64,000 nucleotides of DNA from assembly GCF_000518645.1 (NCBI RefSeq), contig NZ_JADZ01000018.1, positions 96,862 to 160,861 of the forward strand. Reading direction: 5' to 3'. A model generated the notes under the pieces. The model made no database searches. It worked only from the letters and a program-made list of their open reading frames with translations, and was not told the DNA's origin. The number at the start of each line of letters is the position of its first letter. Position 1 is the stretch's first letter. The translations under genes were made by a program, and so were the position numbers. The stretch comes from Curvibacter gracilis ATCC BAA-807. GTDB lineage: Bacteria; Pseudomonadota; Gammaproteobacteria; Burkholderiales; Burkholderiaceae_C. Positions 59,128-64,000 of this stretch are shown here, piece after piece.

Positions 59128-60900
59128 TCAGACGTTGTCCGTCACCACCGGCGTCTTGCTGCCCGCGGCCAGCGTGATGCGGGTGCGCTTGAGCACCGGG
59201 CTGTCGGGCACGGTGCCGCTGCTGCTGAGCGGCTTCATCTTGGTGTAGACCACCTGCAGGCTGCTGGCCGTGAGGGTGGCCGAGGCATAGCCCTGGGCGT
59301 CGTGGTCCACATAGGCAAAGTCGGGGTTGTTGCCCTTGAGCACCGCGTCAAAGGTGGCCGGCGAGGTGACCAGGGCCGCCAGCGGGGTGCTGCCGGCGCC
59401 CGCCTTCACATAGCTGTAGAAGCTCGAGCTGCTGATGCCGGCACTCACAAAGTCGACCACCGCCGGCGTGCCGGTGCTGGTGTCGGGCTTGTCGCGCACC
59501 ACGCCGCACTGGAAGGCGTGCAGATCGCCGGTGATGGCCACCACGTTCTGGATGTTGTTGCTGGTGATGTGGCCCAGCAGATCGGCCTTGTGGCTGGGGT
59601 AGCCGTCCCAGCCGTCGCAGTTCACCACGTACTGGGCGTTGTAGGGGGCCGGCGCGCTGGCGCGCAGGTCCAGCCACAGCCGGCTCAGCATCACCTCGTT
59701 GCCCCATACCTTCCAGGTGGCGGTGGAGTTCGACAGGGTCTGCTTCCACCAGGCGGTCTGGGTGGTGCCGAGGATGGAGGGCACGCGCCCCAGGGCCTGG
59801 GTCTTGAGGGCTTCGAACTGCTGCAGCACCGGCACCTGCACAAAGTAGCGGGCCCCGATCGAATCGCTACCATTGATGGGGTCGTGCCCCTGGGCCGTCG
59901 CGATGGCGGCTTCATTGACCACATGGTCGTCGCGGTACAGGCGCTCGTCGGTCATCACCAGGTGCATCAGGGTGCCAAAGCGGAAGTCGCGGTAGATGCG
60001 CAGGTTGTTGAATGCCGCGTTGGCGCTGTCGAAGGACACATCGCCGAAGTCCACCGGCATGTACTCCACCCAGGCCTGGTTGGCGGCGCGGCGACGCGCC
60101 GTCTGCTGCAGGTTGGCGTTGGTGTAGGTCTGGTGGTCCTGCCAGCAGTCGTCGCTGAACTCATGGTCGTCCCAGGTGGCGATCATGGGGAACTTGGCAT
60201 GGATGGCCTGCAGGCGGGCGTCGCCACGGTAGGTCTTGTACAGGGTGCGGTAGTCGGCCAGCGTGGTGGCATACACCGTGCCGTCGCTCAGCTTGGTGCC
60301 ATCGGGCAGGCTGATGCGGGCATGGGCCGGCTCGGCCGCGCCGCTCTGGAAGGCCGCACCCACGGTCTCGTAGATGTAGTCGCCCAGGTGCACCACAAAA
60401 TCCAGGTCTTCGGCCGCCAGCAGGTTCATGGCGGCCCAGTGGTTCACGCTCCAGTCCTGGCAGGTGAACCATGCAAAGCGCAGTTGCGCCAGGGTGGCCG
60501 TGCTGGCCGGTGCCGTCTTGCCCACGCCCACGGCGCTGACGTCATTGCCGGCCAGAAAGCGGTAGTACAGCGGTGTGGCGGCCGGCAGGCCGGTGACCTT
60601 GGCACGCACCGTGTTGTCGTAGGCGGCGCTGGCCACCAGGGGCAGATCGGCCAGCAGGTTGAAGAACTGGGCCGTGGTGGACACCTGCAGGCGCACGCTG
60701 ATGTCACCGCTCGCCCCGGTGGCGCGCACACAGCGGCTCCAGAACACCAGGCTGCTTTCACGCGGGTCGCCACTGGCCACCCCCTGCGGAAACTGGTAAG
60801 TGCCAACCCCCTCACCGCCCCCACCACCACCGCAGGCGGTCAGGGAGGCGGCAGCCACGGTGAAAAAGGCAGAACGGGACAGGAATTGACGGCGATCCAT
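59128..60900 (-). CDS. phoD: PhoD-type alkaline phosphatase (phosphodiesterase D)
   Basis: 590 residues from ATG 60900. N-terminus MDRRQFLSRSAFFTVAAASLTACGGGGGGEG has a twin-arginine motif and a lipobox-like LTAC. An N-terminal Fn3-like domain comes before the catalytic part: LRFAWFTCQDW, FVVHLGDYIYE, PMIATWDDHEFSDDCWQDHQTY (metal-binding Asp/His) and ITGDLHAFQCG. PhoD hydrolyses phosphodiesters outside the cytoplasm, with Ca/Fe. It converges with the MBL-fold gene by 17 bases. Confidence 0.92.
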   Translation of the reverse strand: MDRRQFLSRSAFFTVAAASLTACGGGGGGEGVGTYQFPQGVASGDPRESSLVFWSRCVRATGASGDISVRLQVSTTAQFFNLLADLPLVASAAYDNTVRAKVTGLPAATPLYYRFLAGNDVSAVGVGKTAPASTATLAQLRFAWFTCQDWSVNHWAAMNLLAAEDLDFVVHLGDYIYETVGAAFQSGAAEPAHARISLPDGTKLSDGTVYATTLADYRTLYKTYRGDARLQAIHAKFPMIATWDDHEFSDDCWQDHQTYTNANLQQTARRRAANQAWVEYMPVDFGDVSFDSANAAFNNLRIYRDFRFGTLMHLVMTDERLYRDDHVVNEAAIATAQGHDPINGSDSIGARYFVQVPVLQQFEALKTQALGRVPSILGTTQTAWWKQTLSNSTATWKVWGNEVMLSRLWLDLRASAPAPYNAQYVVNCDGWDGYPSHKADLLGHITSNNIQNVVAITGDLHAFQCGVVRDKPDTSTGTPAVVDFVSAGISSSSFYSYVKAGAGSTPLAALVTSPATFDAVLKGNNPDFAYVDHDAQGYASATLTASSLQVVYTKMKPLSSSGTVPDSPVLKRTRITLAAGSKTPVVTDNV

Positions 60901-61026
60901 GTGAAGAGCTCGTGAAGATGGAATGAGCCCGCAGCATGGACGCCTGCGATGACAGGGGCGTGAAACCCGACCGATGGGCAGCCACACCGGCTTGCCCATC
61001 GCAGACCTGGGCGCGTGGTGGCCCGC

Positions 61027-63045
61027 TCAGGGCAGATCGGTGCTCGGGTCGGGCACGCTCTGGTCGCGCGGGCCCACCATGCCCAGCCGGCTTTTCAGCG
61101 ACTGGGGCTGCCCGGTGATCAGGGCGGCATACACCGTGGTGTTGGCCAGCACCTTCTTCACGTAATCACGGGTTTCGGTGAAGGGGATGTTCTCGGCCCA
61201 GATCGCGGCTTCCAGCATGGGGCCGTTGCGCCAGTTGCGGGGTCGGCCCGGGCCGGCGTTGTAGGCCGCAGCCGCCATGGGCATCGAGCCACCGAAGTCG
61301 TCCAGCGCCAGCTTCAGGTAGGCCGTGCCGATGGCGATGTTGGTGTCGCGGTCATTGAGCTGGTCGGGGGTGAAGCCGGTCAGGCCGATCTTCTTCGCCG
61401 TCCAGCGAGCGGTGGCGGGCATGACCTGCATCAGGCCCGAGGCGCCCACGCCCGAACGGGCATCCATGATGAAGCGACTCTCCTGGCGGATCAGGCCGTA
61501 CACATAGGCCGGGTCGAGGTTGATCTCGCGCCCGCGCCGCAGCACCTGGTCCCGGAAGGGCATGGGGTAGCGCTGGCTGGCATCGAACACATTACGGGTG
61601 CGCTCGCTGGTGTTGATGCAGCGGTCCCACACCTCGCGCTGGCAGGCCAGGTCGGCAGCGGCCAGCAGGTCGCGCTCGCCCAGGCCGCCCGGGCTGTGCA
61701 GATTGGTGCTGTAGTTCCACTCGCGGTTGCCCTCAGAGCGCAGGCCAATGGCGATGGCGTACAAGGCCCGGTTCAGGCCGGCGTTGTTGCGCGCCGTCTC
61801 TTTTTCTTCAGGCGACAGGGGCACGGGCGCCGGCGGCAGCACCAGCTTCTGGCCCAGTTCATCGAGCGCCAGTTGCTCATAGAAGCCGCGTGGGCCGGCG
61901 ATCGCCTGCAGGGGCTGCAAGGCCTCGCGGCGCTCGGCCTCGTTGCGCGCCAACGCCAGCTGGGCCCGGGCCCGCCAGTAGACCCAGATGCTCTCCTGCC
62001 GTGCCTCATCGCTCATGGCGCGCAAGGCGCCCAGCGCCTGGCGCCACTGGCCTGCGCGCAGGGCAGCGCGCACCTTCCAGCCCAGCAGATCGTCATTGAG
62101 GTCGGTGTCGCGGTTCACCTTGCCAAAGTAGCGCGCGGCCGCCGGGTCGAGCTTGAGCGCGGCCTGCTTGCCGATCACGCCCAACACCCAGTGCTCTTCC
62201 TCGGGCAGCAGTTGCACGGCCCAACGGGTTTCGAGCAGGGTGGCGGCGGTGTCGGGGTCGCTGAGCGCGATCTTGATCAGGGCCAGCACCACCAGCTCCT
62301 GGCGCACCCGGCTCGGGGCGGCGGCACGCTTGGCCAGGAACTTCACCGGGCTGTCGTTGATCAGGGCCAGTTCGGGCAGCACCTCGGGCGCCACCACGCC
62401 CACCGCGTTGCGGGCGGCACGTGGTCGGTTGGCCTCGGTGGCGATGCGCGCCTTGCGCCAGATGTCGAGGGCGGTCAAACGCTTGCCGGCATAGAAGCGA
62501 TCGGCCGCCAGGGTGCAGCCATCTTCTGCCTCGCGCAGGCCGTGCCACAGGCGCCGAACCTCTTCGGCCGCGCCAGGGGCCGCCACGCCCTTGAGGTAGT
62601 CCACCGCCAGGGCATAGCAGCGCAGCTCGCGGTCGTCGCCCATGCGGTACAGCGGGTATTGCGCTGCAAAGCCCTCCCAGTCACGCCGCTGGCCCAGCAG
62701 TTGCAACCAGTCGGCCCGCATGCGGTCTTCCTGGTAGGTGCCCACATAGCGCGCCATGAAGGCCTCGACCTCGTCGGCGCTGGCCTCGTTCAGCCGGGCG
62801 CGCAGCTCCCAGTAGGCGGCCCAGGGCTCGAGCACATGGCCGCGGGCCAGCGGCAGCAACTGGGCCAGCTTCTTGCGATCGCCTTTGCGGAAGGCCTGGC
62901 TCATGTCGACCAGCACGTCGTCGGCCCGGTTCTGCCCCGCCGTGAAGGCCCCGGCCAGGCCCCCGGTTTGAGCCTTCGCAAGGCCGGCTGAGGTGCTCAA
63001 AACCAGAGACACCAGAAGCGGTGTCAAAATCTTCTTTAGATACAT
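61027..63045 (-). CDS. Soluble lytic transglycosylase (Slt70-like)
   Basis: 672 residues. Signal peptide 1-25 (LTPLLVSLVLSTSAGLAKA-QT). Residues about 40-480 are the superhelical U/L domain of tetratricopeptide-like helices. The catalytic domain has Glu in YVYGLIRQESRFIMDARSGVGASGLMQVMPATA, the ARWTAKKIGLTGF stretch and AAAAYNAGPGRPRNWRNG. It cleaves peptidoglycan with 1,6-anhydromuropeptide formation. The start is nine bases from that of the divergent FTCL gene, with no Shine-Dalgarno. Confidence 0.93.
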   Translation of the reverse strand: MYLKKILTPLLVSLVLSTSAGLAKAQTGGLAGAFTAGQNRADDVLVDMSQAFRKGDRKKLAQLLPLARGHVLEPWAAYWELRARLNEASADEVEAFMARYVGTYQEDRMRADWLQLLGQRRDWEGFAAQYPLYRMGDDRELRCYALAVDYLKGVAAPGAAEEVRRLWHGLREAEDGCTLAADRFYAGKRLTALDIWRKARIATEANRPRAARNAVGVVAPEVLPELALINDSPVKFLAKRAAAPSRVRQELVVLALIKIALSDPDTAATLLETRWAVQLLPEEEHWVLGVIGKQAALKLDPAAARYFGKVNRDTDLNDDLLGWKVRAALRAGQWRQALGALRAMSDEARQESIWVYWRARAQLALARNEAERREALQPLQAIAGPRGFYEQLALDELGQKLVLPPAPVPLSPEEKETARNNAGLNRALYAIAIGLRSEGNREWNYSTNLHSPGGLGERDLLAAADLACQREVWDRCINTSERTRNVFDASQRYPMPFRDQVLRRGREINLDPAYVYGLIRQESRFIMDARSGVGASGLMQVMPATARWTAKKIGLTGFTPDQLNDRDTNIAIGTAYLKLALDDFGGSMPMAAAAYNAGPGRPRNWRNGPMLEAAIWAENIPFTETRDYVKKVLANTTVYAALITGQPQSLKSRLGMVGPRDQSVPDPSTDLP

Positions 63046-63054
63046 GAGGGAATT

Positions 63055-63630
<576 letters not shown>

Positions 63631-63733
63631 GGGTTGGGGTTGGGGTTTGCCTCTGGCTCAGGGCTGGGGCGTGTCGGTGGTGCCGCTGCGCTCTGTTCGT
63701 TCTGCTGTTGGTTTCAGGTCGGAGGCCGGGATT

Positions 63734-63873
63734 GCGCCCCGGCGGGCGCCTCACTTTCTTTGTCTCGCCAAAGAAAGTAAGCAAAGGTCGCGCAGCGGGG
63801 ATTCGCTCACTTCGCGCAGCGAAGTTATGCGAATACCAAAGGCGACCCGACGTGCACGCCCTGCTGCGCAGGG
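63734..63873. repeat. Hairpin-rich intergenic element
   Basis: Four perfect stems in 140 bases: GCGCCC/GGGCGC (63734-63749), ACTTTCTTTG/CAAAGAAAGT with a six-base loop (63753-63778), ACTTCGC/GCGAAGT with a three-base loop (63809-63825) and CCCTGC/GCAGGG with a TGC loop (63859-63873). The sequence around the second resembles a repeat I recall as widespread between genes of beta- and gamma-proteobacteria. The whole 63631-64000 stretch holds no convincing gene. Confidence 0.75.
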
Positions 63874-64000
63874 TCCGCTGCGCTGCTCAACTTGGGCGGG
63901 GTCTCGCTAAACTCGCTGCGCTCAAACAGACGCGAGCCCTTTATCCGCCCAAGTCTGCGCTGCTCGCCGTGCCCGACGGGAGGTGGGGAGCGGGAACCGA

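Overview
The window is high-GC, densely packed DNA from a beta-proteobacterium, most likely order Burkholderiales and probably family Comamonadaceae. That placement is an inference from gene content: a Bug-family tricarboxylate-transporter binding protein, a TctE/TctD-like two-component pair, persulfide dioxygenase-rhodanese with YeeE proteins, a separate glyQ/glyS pair, and short dispersed repeats of the kind common in that family. I saw no tRNA, rRNA, CRISPR array, intact insertion sequence or phage gene.

Layout. 1-7.0 kb: catabolic genes (BKACE fragment, Bug binding protein, FAH-family hydrolase), a secreted protein of unknown function, a SlmA-like regulator, a histidine kinase/response regulator pair and argB. 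7.1-19.8 kb: a surface-glycan region with a TPR/GT41 O-GlcNAc-transferase-like protein, a WecA-like glycosyl-1-phosphate transferase broken by internal duplications, a SapC-family protein, a 1226-residue methyltransferase-GT2-GT4 fusion, an acyltransferase-3, an LpxL-like acyltransferase and a Wzm/Wzt ABC exporter. 19.9-23.7 kb: a parvulin foldase, an abundant-looking Ala/Thr/Ser-rich surface protein with its own promoter and a UUCG-loop terminator, and a small lipoprotein. 23.7-34.8 kb: a type II secretion operon, transcribed leftward in the order gspE-F-G-H-I-J-K-L-M-(C-like)-D, with the lipoprotein as a possible last gene.

35-38.5 kb: a GT2 glycosyltransferase, a pair of 34-bp repeats, then a sulfur module (persulfide dioxygenase-rhodanese, CsoR/CstR-type repressor with a probable operator, two YeeE/YedE-type membrane proteins). 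38.5-48 kb: nitronate monooxygenase, SDR, a lipoprotein-like methyltransferase, LrgA/LrgB, and a leftward cluster of housekeeping genes (YgjP-like peptidase, PlsC-like acyltransferase, gmhB, glyS, glyQ). 48.2-64 kb: a secreted trypsin-like protease with three C-terminal repeats, lnt-corC, a GNAT protein, an Lrp regulator divergent from hpd, a lipase-like hydrolase, fadD with a metallo-hydrolase, PhoD, a Slt-type lytic transglycosylase divergent from 5-formyl-THF cyclo-ligase, and a hairpin-rich non-coding element at the right end.

The most interesting reading is that 7.1-34.8 kb may be one functional neighbourhood. It would make and lipidate a glycan, modify an abundant Ser/Thr-rich surface protein, fold it (parvulin) and export it (T2SS). 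This is a hypothesis from gene adjacency, not demonstrated by the sequence.
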